A stretch of DNA of 13,752 nucleotides from Scybalousia_A sp964542225 (GTDB taxonomy: Bacteria > Bacteroidota > Bacteroidia > Bacteroidales > P3): positions 1-13,752 of the forward strand of contig CAZITO010000065.1 in assembly GCA_964542225.1 (NCBI GenBank), written 5' to 3'. Shown here in pieces: positions 1 through 7,697 of this stretch (the first letter of the stretch is position 1; each line of letters begins with the position of its first letter). The notes beneath the pieces were generated by a model. It saw nothing but the letters and a program-made list of their open reading frames with translations, made no database searches and was not told the DNA's origin. The translations under genes and the position numbers were made by a program.

Positions 1-16
1 ATTTTTTACCTCTTTT

Positions 17-126
17 AGCCTGTTTTATAACGACAAAACCACTACCTTTTGACTCAGCCTCAGCCTGTTTTCGTCGGGCAAAGTCGTTACTTTTTATATG
101 TTAGCGTAAGGTTTTATAAGTGGGGA
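17..126 (+). repeat. Tandem array of ~45-bp intergenic repeat units
   Basis: Three successive units are visible. The first begins AGCCTGTTTTATAA at 17 and the second begins AGCCTGTTTTCGTC at 62. A third, degenerate unit is recognisable only as GGTTTTATAAGTGGG around 110-124. The spacing is 45 then about 44 bp. Each of the first two units continues into a block of the form CAAA..C..TTAC..TTTTG. An inverted copy lies at the other end of the window (13475-13522); positions 47-94 match it at 41 of 48 bases by hand alignment. The array may continue to the left of the window. Its function is unknown. It does not resemble a CRISPR array, because units abut without unique spacers, and it encodes no evident protein. 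Confidence 0.7.
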
Positions 127-191
127 GGGGTGGCATAAAGAACATAGACTAAAAAGAGCAAAAATATAGTATGGTTTTTCGTTTTTTATCA

Positions 192-199
192 TACCTTTG
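192..199 (+). promoter_or_regulatory. Bacteroidota -7 promoter element (TACCTTTG)
   Basis: TACCTTTG is an exact match to TAnnTTTG, the -7 element recognised by the Bacteroidota primary sigma factor. It lies 26 bp before the ATG at 226, which would give a leader of about 20 nt. I see no convincing -33 TTTG at the usual distance, so the call rests on the -7 match and its position. Confidence 0.55.
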
Positions 200-225
200 C
201 GTATTGGTTTATAATAAAATATAAA

Positions 226-2709
226 ATGAAGTACAATATTTTTATAATAACAATATTTTTGACTATTTGCATTTCAAGTTTGGCGCAAAGGGCTACCATA
301 AGCGGAAAAGTTATAGACAAAGAAAGACAGGAACCACTCATGTTTGCCAACTGTATTTTGAAATATAAGAGCGATACAATAGGAATTTTCAAAGGCGTAG
401 CCTCAGATACAGCAGGAAATTTTGAATTTAAAAACATTAAGAAACGAGATTTGATTTTAGAGGTACAATATATTGGTTTTAAGACTTATAAAAAAGAAAT
501 ACCCGCCTCTATGTTTGATAATGGCAAAAAAATAGAGTTGGGAAATGTATTTTTGGAAATTGACGGAGAATTGGAAACGGTAACCGTAACCGCCCAACGC
601 AAACGTATAGAAATAGATGACGATAAAATGATTGTAAACATTGACGAGGGAATGGCTAATATGGTGAGCAACGCTTTTGATTTGTTAAGATTGGTGCCGG
701 GGGTAATGATAGACAATGATGAAAACATAAAACTTAATGGCAAAAGTGGAGTTGCTTTTCAATATAACGGAAGAGAATTAAAACTTGATTGGGAAGCAAT
801 AAAAGATATGCTTAAATCCATGTCGCCGGAAATGATAGACGGGTACGAAATTCTCAAAAATCCGGGAGTTAAATATGATGCGGACGGTACGGCAGGAATA
901 ATAAATATCAAACTAAAAAAGAATCAAAACTATGGAATAAACGGCTCTATTGGAATCAGTGGCAGTAGGCAAGACGGGAACAATTATGGCTTTTATCCTT
1001 CAGCGAGGTTGAATTATGTGGACGACAAATGGATAATCTCCGGCGGTTATTCGTTTAATGAACGTGTGTATGGCAATCCGTCAAAAGCAGACTCTTCGCT
1101 TAGATATCTTTGGGCGTATGGAGATACTACCCTTTTCAGAAGTATCAGTGAAAAATATCAGAGCAAAAACAAAGGAAACAATTTTAATTTTTCGGCGTCC
1201 TATTCTTTGGATACAACCTCCACTATTGCTTTTTCTTCTAATTATAGTCAACGCAAAAGCCCTATGTCTACACGCAATTCTCCTATGCTTATGTCTCACA
1301 GCCCTAATTATTATATGATTGATTCTTCTTATAACAGCGGAAACAAAAGTGAGTATAGTTCCGACTGGTTATCTATGGGTATATCGTACGTTAAAAAATT
1401 GGATAGTTTGGATAGTAAAATTTCTTCGGATTTGGATTTTTCAATGAACTCCTCCAATAATGACAATTTAAATCAAGTGGATTATTATATGTATAGGTTT
1501 GACTCCCTTTATCGCTCTCAGGGATATAAGAGAAAAACAGACAATAATAGCAAAGATTTGTCTTGGAGAATAGATTATTTTAAACCTATTAATAAACAAA
1601 TGCGTTTTGAGGCAGGAGTTAAAACAAAAATTTCATTAATAAACAGAGATTATAACTCAAAATTTTTATCTGAGGGCATATATATCAACAATGAAATGGA
1701 AAGCAATAATTTTAAATACTTTGAAAATATTAACTCTTTGTATGCAAGTTTTACAAGCAAATTTTTTGATAAAAAACTTTCTCTTCGCATGGGATTAAGG
1801 TTGGAACAAACAAACACAAGTGGCAAGCAACAAGCATTGGACACTACAATAAAACAAAATTATTTTAATGTTTTCCCAAATATCAGGTTGTCTTACAAAT
1901 TTAAAAAGGATAACGAAATTTCCCTTGATTATTCTTATAGAATATGGAGACCATGGTCAGAAAGTTTAAATCCCTTTATTTCTCGTAGTAGCGATTATGC
2001 TTTTTCCACTGGAAACCCAAGCCTTAAACCCGAGGGGTCACATTATTTTTCCCTTTCTCATTCTTTTAAATACATGCTTTTTACTTCTATTTCTTATTAT
2101 TACTCAAAGGACGAAATCAACTATATAACCACTCCTATAGATGATTCTTATAATTTTGAACACAATGATTTGGCAGTGATAAATTATCCTATAAATACCG
2201 GACATTCAGATAATGTTTCCTTAAATTTGAGTTTTAATAAGGATATTGTACAAAATTGTTATTTCAGTGTAAATTATGGAGTTTCTTACTCTCATGTTGA
2301 AGCCTCTTTGCCTATGGAAGAAGTTGATAGGGAGAATTGGTCGCATAATCTTTCTGCAAATGTTTTCTATACTTTTTTGAAAAAATGGAGAATATCTGCT
2401 TATTGGTTTTATGTTTCTTCTTCTCTTAATGCTATCAGCAAGTCAAACGGCTTCCAGTGGTTTGGTGCAAATATGGGAAGAAGTTTTTTAAATGATAAAC
2501 TCAATTTTAATTTGGGTTGCAATTGGTCTTTGTTTCATAAATCTTACAACGAGTCAAAATACGCCAATATGCTGTCAAAAAGTTGGTCAAGGACAACTCC
2601 TCCAAATTTTAATGTGAGCGTTGCTTGGAAGTTTGGCAAATTTTACCAAAACAAACAAATACAAAAACAACAATTAGATAACTTTGACGATAGAAAAGGC
2701 AGTCAATAA
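226..2709 (+). CDS. TonB-receptor-like outer-membrane beta-barrel protein
   Basis: An 827-residue outer-membrane protein of the Bacteroidota family that combines a carboxypeptidase-regulatory-like domain with a TonB-receptor-type plug and barrel. Residues 1-20 form a signal peptide ending before QRATISGKV. Residues about 23-112 are the small beta-sandwich domain (ISGKVIDKERQEPL, then GNFEFKNI). A linker containing VTVTAQ (119-124) follows, then a plug with LLRLVPGV (153-160) and YDADGTAGIINIKL (217-230), which are typical of this family. The rest is an aromatic-rich barrel running to about residue 815. Such proteins import or bind ligands at the outer membrane, but the substrate cannot be read from the sequence. 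No SusD-like lipoprotein gene is adjacent, so it is not a standard SusCD polysaccharide locus. The leader is AT-rich without a Shine-Dalgarno sequence. The gene ends 13 bp from convergent lpxB. Confidence 0.85.
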   Translation: MKYNIFIITIFLTICISSLAQRATISGKVIDKERQEPLMFANCILKYKSDTIGIFKGVASDTAGNFEFKNIKKRDLILEVQYIGFKTYKKEIPASMFDNGKKIELGNVFLEIDGELETVTVTAQRKRIEIDDDKMIVNIDEGMANMVSNAFDLLRLVPGVMIDNDENIKLNGKSGVAFQYNGRELKLDWEAIKDMLKSMSPEMIDGYEILKNPGVKYDADGTAGIINIKLKKNQNYGINGSIGISGSRQDGNNYGFYPSARLNYVDDKWIISGGYSFNERVYGNPSKADSSLRYLWAYGDTTLFRSISEKYQSKNKGNNFNFSASYSLDTTSTIAFSSNYSQRKSPMSTRNSPMLMSHSPNYYMIDSSYNSGNKSEYSSDWLSMGISYVKKLDSLDSKISSDLDFSMNSSNNDNLNQVDYYMYRFDSLYRSQGYKRKTDNNSKDLSWRIDYFKPINKQMRFEAGVKTKISLINRDYNSKFLSEGIYINNEMESNNFKYFENINSLYASFTSKFFDKKLSLRMGLRLEQTNTSGKQQALDTTIKQNYFNVFPNIRLSYKFKKDNEISLDYSYRIWRPWSESLNPFISRSSDYAFSTGNPSLKPEGSHYFSLSHSFKYMLFTSISYYYSKDEINYITTPIDDSYNFEHNDLAVINYPINTGHSDNVSLNLSFNKDIVQNCYFSVNYGVSYSHVEASLPMEEVDRENWSHNLSANVFYTFLKKWRISAYWFYVSSSLNAISKSNGFQWFGANMGRSFLNDKLNFNLGCNWSLFHKSYNESKYANMLSKSWSRTTPPNFNVSVAWKFGKFYQNKQIQKQQLDNFDDRKGSQ

Positions 2710-2714
2710 TTTAA

Positions 2715-2732
2715 AATTGTTTTTAAGCAATT
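2715..2732. terminator. Weak hairpin between convergent genes
   Basis: AATTG at 2715-2719 pairs with CAATT at 2728-2732 around an 8-nt loop, with T-rich sequence inside. It overlaps the lpxB stop codon and sits between two converging genes, where a bidirectional terminator would be expected. The stem is only 5 bp and AT-rich, so this is a weak call. Confidence 0.2.
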
Positions 2733-3847
2733 GTATGTTTGACTATATAGGTGGCTATTTTCTCTGACGTACCGGCAGCCCCCAAAAGATTGTGCAAAGA
2801 TAAATAATCTTGTTTTATTCTGTCGGAATAGGAGGAGTCGTAAAGTAATTTTTCAAATTCTTGTAATAGAGAATTTTCATTACAATCTTTTTGCAAAAGT
2901 TCTTTAACAACTTCTTTTTTCATAATTATGTTTACCAAAGAAATGTATTTTATTTTAACTATGTAGGTAGCAATCAAATAAGATAAAAGATTAGCCTTAT
3001 AGCATACCATTTGAGGTACATTGAAAAGGGCAGTTTCCAGAGTTGCCGTACCAGAACAAACTATTGCAAAAGAGGAAGCATTTAGCAAATTGTATGTTTC
3101 ATTGAAAACAATTTTAATATCTCTTCCTTGTAAAATATTTTTATAAAAAGATTCTTTAAAAGTATTCACTCCTGCTATGACAAAATTGAATTTATCTTTA
3201 TATTTATCAAAAACTTTTATTTGTTCGGGTAACATTTTTTTTATCTCTTGAGTTCTGCTACCCGGAAGAATGGCAACCACAGGCTTATTATTTAAAGAAT
3301 ACTTTTCTATAAATAAATTCTTGTTTTCTTGTTTTTGTTTAAACTCAGTGATTTCATCTAATAAAGGATTGCCATAATATTCTACTTCTATATTGTGCTG
3401 TTTGTAAAAATCTTTTTCAAAAGGAAGTATCACAAAAAGTTTATCTATTACCTTACCTATGGTTTTTACCCTGTTTTTTTTCCAAGCCCAGACTTGAGGA
3501 GAAACATAGTAAAATACTTTTATAGCGTGTTTGTGAGCAAATTTGGCAATTCTAAGATTAAAACCCGGATAATCGGTAAGAATTATAGCATCGGGTTTAT
3601 AAGAGAGTATATCTTGTTTGCAGAAGGCTATATTGCCAAGCACTGTCTTTAAATGTGCCACCACCTCAACAAAACCCATATAAGCCAAATCTCTGATATG
3701 ACGAACAAGAGTTGTACCCTCTGCTTGCATATCATCACCTCCAAAACCACGAAACTCCGCCTTTGTATCTTGTTGTTTTATATTCCTAATAACCAAAGCC
3801 GTGTGCTTATCTCCCGACACCTCTCCTGCTATAACGTAATATCTCAT
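2723..3847 (-). CDS. lpxB: Lipid-A-disaccharide synthase LpxB
   Basis: A 374-residue glycosyltransferase of family GT19, close to the usual LpxB length. It condenses UDP-2,3-diacylglucosamine with lipid X to give the lipid A disaccharide at the cytoplasmic face of the inner membrane. Family motifs appear in order: AGEVSGD (7-13), DYPGFN (92-97), SPQVWAW (116-122), GNPLLDE (159-165), PGSRTQEI (195-202), SGTATLE (265-271) and PQMVCYK (278-284). Together they cover the acceptor side and the UDP-sugar-binding C-terminal half. The start MRYYVIAGE is the only sensible one, because the first motif begins at residue 7. No other lipid A genes are adjacent. Upstream is a 488-bp gap in which I found no exact -7 promoter match on this strand, so its promoter is not identified. 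Confidence 0.95.
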   Translation of the reverse strand: MRYYVIAGEVSGDKHTALVIRNIKQQDTKAEFRGFGGDDMQAEGTTLVRHIRDLAYMGFVEVVAHLKTVLGNIAFCKQDILSYKPDAIILTDYPGFNLRIAKFAHKHAIKVFYYVSPQVWAWKKNRVKTIGKVIDKLFVILPFEKDFYKQHNIEVEYYGNPLLDEITEFKQKQENKNLFIEKYSLNNKPVVAILPGSRTQEIKKMLPEQIKVFDKYKDKFNFVIAGVNTFKESFYKNILQGRDIKIVFNETYNLLNASSFAIVCSGTATLETALFNVPQMVCYKANLLSYLIATYIVKIKYISLVNIIMKKEVVKELLQKDCNENSLLQEFEKLLYDSSYSDRIKQDYLSLHNLLGAAGTSEKIATYIVKHTIA

Positions 3848-4020
3848 AGTAATTATGGTAATGTCAAAACTTCTTTCTTTTGATATTTTAACGTATTAGT
3901 ATTATTGTTATTTTATGGAAAAGCAAAATTTAACTCTATTTGTCCAAAATATTCAATGTTATATGAATAGTGTAAAAAAAGATATAAAAGGCAAAACAAA
4001 TTAAGTTCTTCATATATAAA

Positions 4021-4233
4021 TCAATAATTATTTAATGAATAATAAGTTATAAAATCTTCATAAGTAAAAAAATTTCTACTCTCACCTTTACAAACACACA
4101 CTACAGGAAATAGTCGCTCATCTAATTCTGTATTAAAAAGTATACATTTCTCTTCCTTTTTTGCAGTAAACAACCTCTGTTTTACAGCGGGAAAATAATA
4201 TTTGGAATTATTGTAAAATAATATCTTTATTTT
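4021..4233 (-). pseudogene. Start-less open frame, possible gene remnant
   Basis: In the gap upstream of lpxB, the - strand holds a 70-codon open frame bounded by a TAA at 4234-4236 and ending in TGA at 4021-4023. It contains no ATG, and only a TTG at codon 21 or a GTG at codon 45 could start it. The latter part (CILFNTELDERLFPVV, then FFTYEDFITYYSLNNY) has a mixed, protein-like composition rather than the lysine/asparagine/isoleucine-rich translation typical of AT-rich spacer. I do not recognise a family. It may be the 3' end of a decayed gene, a small protein with a non-ATG start, or chance. An AGAGG directly abuts the TTG, which is too close to act as its ribosome binding site. Confidence 0.3.
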
Positions 4234-4292
4234 TTACAAAAATATATATTTTTTTCTATATAGCAAAACAAAAAAGCCTATTATACAGCAAA

Positions 4293-4310
4293 ATACTCAC
4301 TTTTGAGTAT
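4293..4310 (-). terminator. Possible terminator of the minus-strand gene block
   Basis: ATACTCA (4293-4299) and TGAGTAT (4304-4310) form a perfect 7-bp stem with a 4-nt loop. It lies 26 bp past the stop codon of the small membrane protein gene. Read on the - strand, the stem is followed by TTTTGCTGTATAA, a short T tract. The place and shape fit the end of the long minus-strand block, but the stem is AT-rich and the T tract short. Confidence 0.4.
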
Positions 4311-4335
4311 AAAGGAAAGGGGAAGATGCATTTTC

Positions 4336-4647
4336 TTATAATTGAATTTTTTGGCTAAAAGGATTGTCAAAAATATTCATTTTAAGAAAAGCAATAAAAA
4401 TAACGAGCAGAAAAACTATCAATAGAAAAACACAACCTTTAAAGGCTTTGATTTTTCCTTGTCTTATTTGATAGCGAAGTAAAAAAATAGACGGAACAAC
4501 CGAGAAAATAAATAATTTAAGATTTAAAAGCACATCCATATTTATAAGATACAATGCCAAATATATTACTCCAATACCTAATATATTAAGCAATAAGGCT
4601 AACACAAATCCCGATAAAAAACTATCTTTTTCAAAAAAATCTATCAT
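4336..4647 (-). CDS. Small three-helix membrane protein, unknown function
   Basis: A 103-residue hydrophobic protein starting MIDFFEKDSF. Three membrane segments are visible: about 10-33 (SGFVLALLLNILGIGVIYLALYL within it), about 38-57 (VLLNLKLFIFSVVPSIFLL) and about 70-88. A basic loop RYQIRQGKIKAFKG between the second and third suggests a cytoplasmic loop. I do not recognise the family. It follows the second trkH gene by 44 bp on the same strand and is the last gene of the block. It also has its own -7 element in that gap, so it may be transcribed both with and separately from trkH. A role with the potassium transporters is possible from position only. No Shine-Dalgarno sequence is seen. 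Confidence 0.65.
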   Translation of the reverse strand: MIDFFEKDSFLSGFVLALLLNILGIGVIYLALYLINMDVLLNLKLFIFSVVPSIFLLRYQIRQGKIKAFKGCVFLLIVFLLVIFIAFLKMNIFDNPFSQKIQL

Positions 4648-4663
4648 AATATTATTATTTATA

Positions 4664-4671
4664 CAAAATTA
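4664..4671 (-). promoter_or_regulatory. -7 promoter element (TAATTTTG) for the small membrane protein
   Basis: On the - strand TAATTTTG fits TAnnTTTG exactly and lies 16 bp before the ATG at 4647. This implies a very short leader of about 10 nt. No clear -33 element is present at the normal spacing. In AT-rich sequence such an 8-mer can occur by chance. Confidence 0.35.
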
Positions 4672-4691
4672 ATATTTCTAATGAATTATAA

Positions 4692-6194
4692 TTATCTTTT
4701 CCAAAACGATTTTGTAAATAAAGAAAAAACCGTTATCAATTCCAAACGTCCCACACACATCAGAACACTCATTGTCCATTTGGCTAAAGGAGAAAAATGA
4801 GCAAAATTGCCTGATGCACTCTGTCCGTAAGCAGGTCCCATATTACTTAAAGCACTTATGGCACTTACTCCCGCTTGTTCAAAGTCAACGCCTGCAAACA
4901 CCAAAACAAACAGCCCCACACAGGCGGTCAAAATATATAGAATAAACATGGCAAAAATATTAAACAAAGTTTCATCCGTTACAGGTTTCTTATCTAAGGT
5001 GACGGGAACAAAAGCGTTTGAATGAAGACTTGTTTTTATATTTGTTTTAACCGATTTGAAAAGAATCAATGTCCTAACCATCTTAAATCCTCCTGTTGTG
5101 CTTCCGCTCATGGCACCAGAAAACATAAGAATGAAAAGCACAACCATTGCTCCTGTTTGCCACTGGGTATAATCGCAAATAACCAATCCTGTGGAGGTAA
5201 TACTTGCAACAACCTCAAATAAGGCTTCCCTCAATGTTTGCTCAAAATCTTTATTTGCAGAAAATGTAAGACAAAACACCAATAGCGTAGCAAACAATAT
5301 AGTAGCAAGATATGTTCTAAATTCCTCACTTTTTCTTATCTCTTTAAATTTTCGTTTTACTATAAAATACAGATACAATAGATTAGTACCAGAGAGAGTC
5401 ATAAAAAAAATCATCATGTATTGCAAATGAGGAGCGAAGTCCATAGCAGAGGCGTTGTGTGTAGCCAAGCCACCCGTTGCCACAGTGGTTAGTCCATAAC
5501 AAAAAGCGTCAAACCAACACATACCACCAAAATAATAAGAAAAAATGTATATAATGGTAAGACAAAAATAAACACTAAGGAGTATATGAGAGGTTTCTCT
5601 TATGTGAGGAGAAAGTTTGTTTTTTACAGGTCCAGCCACTTCGGCAGAATAAAGAGCCATACCTCCGCCTCCACCAACCATAGGAACAATGGAAAGCAAA
5701 ATTACAATAATACCTATACCACCTATCCATTCGGTAAGTATGCGCCACAGTCCTATACCATGAGGCAGAATTTCTACATCCAACATTATGGAGGCTCCTG
5801 TGGTAGTAAAACCCGACATGGTTTCAAAATAGGCATCGGTAAAATTATTTATATAACCTCCCAACATATAAGGCAAACATCCAAACAAAGAAAAAACAAT
5901 CCAAACCAAAGTAACCACAAGAAACCCCGAGCGTTTATCCACATTGATATTTTTCTTTCTTATAGGCAAATATATCAGCAAACCACAACAAATGGTTATT
6001 GAGGCACAAAGACACAAGACTTTTATTGCTTTTGTCTCACTGTGAATAACAGAGTTGTCGGTACTGAAAAGTAATTCATAGATAGAAGGAATGGTAGAGA
6101 AAAGCATAAATATACCCTCCATAACAAGCAAGATGCTAACTATATGGAAAGCACTTACAAACATTTCTATATTTCTTTTTCTATTATCTGCCAT
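4692..6194 (-). CDS. trkH: TrkH-family potassium uptake membrane subunit (second copy)
   Basis: An ion-conducting subunit of a Trk/Ktr-type potassium transporter in the inner membrane, 500 residues from the chosen start. The four filter regions of the family are present: TTTGA (130-134), ATGGL (239-243), TSTGL (333-337) and SNMGPA (450-455), along with the conserved SGSTTGGFKMVR (363-374). About ten hydrophobic segments are visible. The frame is open further upstream to 6248, overlapping the other trkH. I place the start at the ATG of MADNRKRNIE because it lies 7 nt after the upstream stop codon and the extra 18 residues do not resemble the family. No trkA regulatory-subunit gene is in the window. 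The short spacing indicates co-transcription with the upstream paralogue. Confidence 0.9.
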   Translation of the reverse strand: MADNRKRNIEMFVSAFHIVSILLVMEGIFMLFSTIPSIYELLFSTDNSVIHSETKAIKVLCLCASITICCGLLIYLPIRKKNINVDKRSGFLVVTLVWIVFSLFGCLPYMLGGYINNFTDAYFETMSGFTTTGASIMLDVEILPHGIGLWRILTEWIGGIGIIVILLSIVPMVGGGGGMALYSAEVAGPVKNKLSPHIRETSHILLSVYFCLTIIYIFSYYFGGMCWFDAFCYGLTTVATGGLATHNASAMDFAPHLQYMMIFFMTLSGTNLLYLYFIVKRKFKEIRKSEEFRTYLATILFATLLVFCLTFSANKDFEQTLREALFEVVASITSTGLVICDYTQWQTGAMVVLFILMFSGAMSGSTTGGFKMVRTLILFKSVKTNIKTSLHSNAFVPVTLDKKPVTDETLFNIFAMFILYILTACVGLFVLVFAGVDFEQAGVSAISALSNMGPAYGQSASGNFAHFSPLAKWTMSVLMCVGRLELITVFSLFTKSFWKR

Positions 6195-6201
6195 TGCTGT
6201 A

Positions 6202-7665
6202 TTAATTTCTTTTCCAAAGAGATTTTGACAAAAGTGCAAAAAAAGCAAATATTTCCAAACGCCCCATAATCATTAATAAAATCAAAACCACTTGTGTAGG
6301 AATATTTAAATAAGCGTATGAAAAATCTTTTAAATAACCTCCCACAACAGGACCTATATTGCCAAGATTGGCTATGGAAAGAGTAATTGAAATATCAAAG
6401 GCGTTGCCAAAACAAGATAAAAGAAAAACTCCCGCTACAAAAATAACCACATAAAGAAAGAAAAAAGAAAGAGTATTTTTCACTTCCTCGTCCGATACTA
6501 TTTTGCCATTATATTTTACAGGCATAAGAGCGTGAGGATGAAATATCTTATTCATTGATACCTTTGCATAACGCACCAATTGAATAATACGAATAACCTT
6601 CAGTCCGGAAGCAGACGAGGCAGAACATCCTCCTACAAACATAAGAAAAACAAGTATGGTTGAAATGAAAATATGATTGCCATAACTATGTATATCATAA
6701 CCAGTGGTAGACAAAATGGAAACTACATAAAACAAGGCATTTCTGATGTTTTCTCCAAAATGAGTGTCTCCTTTATAAAAAGCATAAACAACAAACACGC
6801 AAACAACTACCAAGATATAAAAAACATAAGCAAGAAATTGATTATCCTTCAATACTTTGAAATCAAAACGAAACAACCTTATAAAAACAAAATAACTGAC
6901 TCCCGACAAAAACATCATCAAAGTAATAACATTTATGGTGTAGTTATCCATAAAGGCTCCGATATTATTATTCTCCGTAGAAAAGCCGCCCGTTGCTATG
7001 GTGGAAAAAGAATGACACAAAGCCTGCATTACATCCATACTTCCCATATTCAGAAGTAAAAAACAAAACAACGTCAAAGCAGAGTAAATCAAAAGTATTC
7101 TGAGAGCCACATCACTAAGATGAGGATACATTCTATTTTTATATACAGAGGAAAACTCCGCGTTAAAAATATTCATCATAAGCCCTGCCCGACCTCTCAA
7201 CGTAAGAATAATAACAACAGCAAAACCCAAACCTCCTACCCACTGAGTCAAAGACCGATAGACCAATAGACTTTTGGGCATAATAGAAAGGTCGGTAATT
7301 ATGGATGAGCCTGTTGTGGTAAAGCCCGAGAAACTTTCAAAAATGGCTTCATTAAAAGAAAAGCCCTTTGTAAATATCAAATAAGGCAGACTTCCCAATA
7401 AAGGTATTAAAAGCCACAATAAACCAACGGCTACTTGCCCGTCTTTTTTGGAAACGGGCAAATGAAAACTTTTGTTTGTGTATAAGAGAAAAACAGAAAC
7501 TACAAGAAAAGCAATAAAACATACAGAAAAACTCTTTACTTGCAAATTTTCATTATAAAATATTGCAAAGCCCAAAGGTAGCAAACACATAACAGCCAAA
7601 ACCATTATTTGCAAACCCAAAAGATAGGCTATCAGTTTTTTATTTATCTTGTTGATAAATCCCAT
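6202..7665 (-). CDS. trkH: TrkH-family potassium uptake membrane subunit (first copy)
   Basis: A 487-residue polytopic membrane protein of the TrkH/KtrB family. Pore-filter segments are TTTGS (116-120), ATGGF (224-228), STTGY (319-323) and LGNIGP (434-439), and the conserved stretch ending SGLKVIRIIQ (353-362) precedes the seventh filter-to-helix region. The central glycine of each filter is intact, so it should conduct K+. It is clearly diverged from the next gene downstream, which begins 7 nt after its stop. It starts 32 bp after typA with no visible terminator between them. No Shine-Dalgarno sequence is obvious. The NAD(H)/ATP-binding partner TrkA must be encoded elsewhere if this works as a classical Trk system. 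Confidence 0.9.
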   Translation of the reverse strand: MGFINKINKKLIAYLLGLQIMVLAVMCLLPLGFAIFYNENLQVKSFSVCFIAFLVVSVFLLYTNKSFHLPVSKKDGQVAVGLLWLLIPLLGSLPYLIFTKGFSFNEAIFESFSGFTTTGSSIITDLSIMPKSLLVYRSLTQWVGGLGFAVVIILTLRGRAGLMMNIFNAEFSSVYKNRMYPHLSDVALRILLIYSALTLFCFLLLNMGSMDVMQALCHSFSTIATGGFSTENNNIGAFMDNYTINVITLMMFLSGVSYFVFIRLFRFDFKVLKDNQFLAYVFYILVVVCVFVVYAFYKGDTHFGENIRNALFYVVSILSTTGYDIHSYGNHIFISTILVFLMFVGGCSASSASGLKVIRIIQLVRYAKVSMNKIFHPHALMPVKYNGKIVSDEEVKNTLSFFFLYVVIFVAGVFLLSCFGNAFDISITLSIANLGNIGPVVGGYLKDFSYAYLNIPTQVVLILLMIMGRLEIFAFFALLSKSLWKRN

Positions 7666-7697
7666 CTTGTTTTATTTTACTTTTCTTGTGGCAAAAA

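Larger units (their letters stand above)
3848..4335. other. 488-bp intergenic region upstream of lpxB
   Basis: The region holds no complete ATG-initiated gene. It must contain the lpxB promoter, but I see no exact TAnnTTTG on the - strand; TA-n-TTTG near-matches occur around 3950 and 4002. It also contains the possible gene remnant at 4021-4233 and, close to the stop of the next gene, a hairpin at 4293-4310. The remainder is AT-rich sequence without recognisable structure. Confidence 0.6.

Noticed and set aside
17..126. CRISPR array at the left edge
   Set aside because: Units of about 45 bp abut directly and diverge from each other; there are no unique spacers between identical repeats and no cas gene in the window.
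226..2709. SusC-type member of a polysaccharide utilisation locus
   Set aside because: No SusD-like lipoprotein, glycoside hydrolase or sensor gene is adjacent. The barrel type and length fit the orphan outer-membrane family better.
6195..6248. Upstream extension of the second TrkH by 18 residues, overlapping the first
   Set aside because: The extension reads through the end of the first trkH gene in another frame and lacks family character; the ATG at 6192-6194 is 7 nt after that stop codon.
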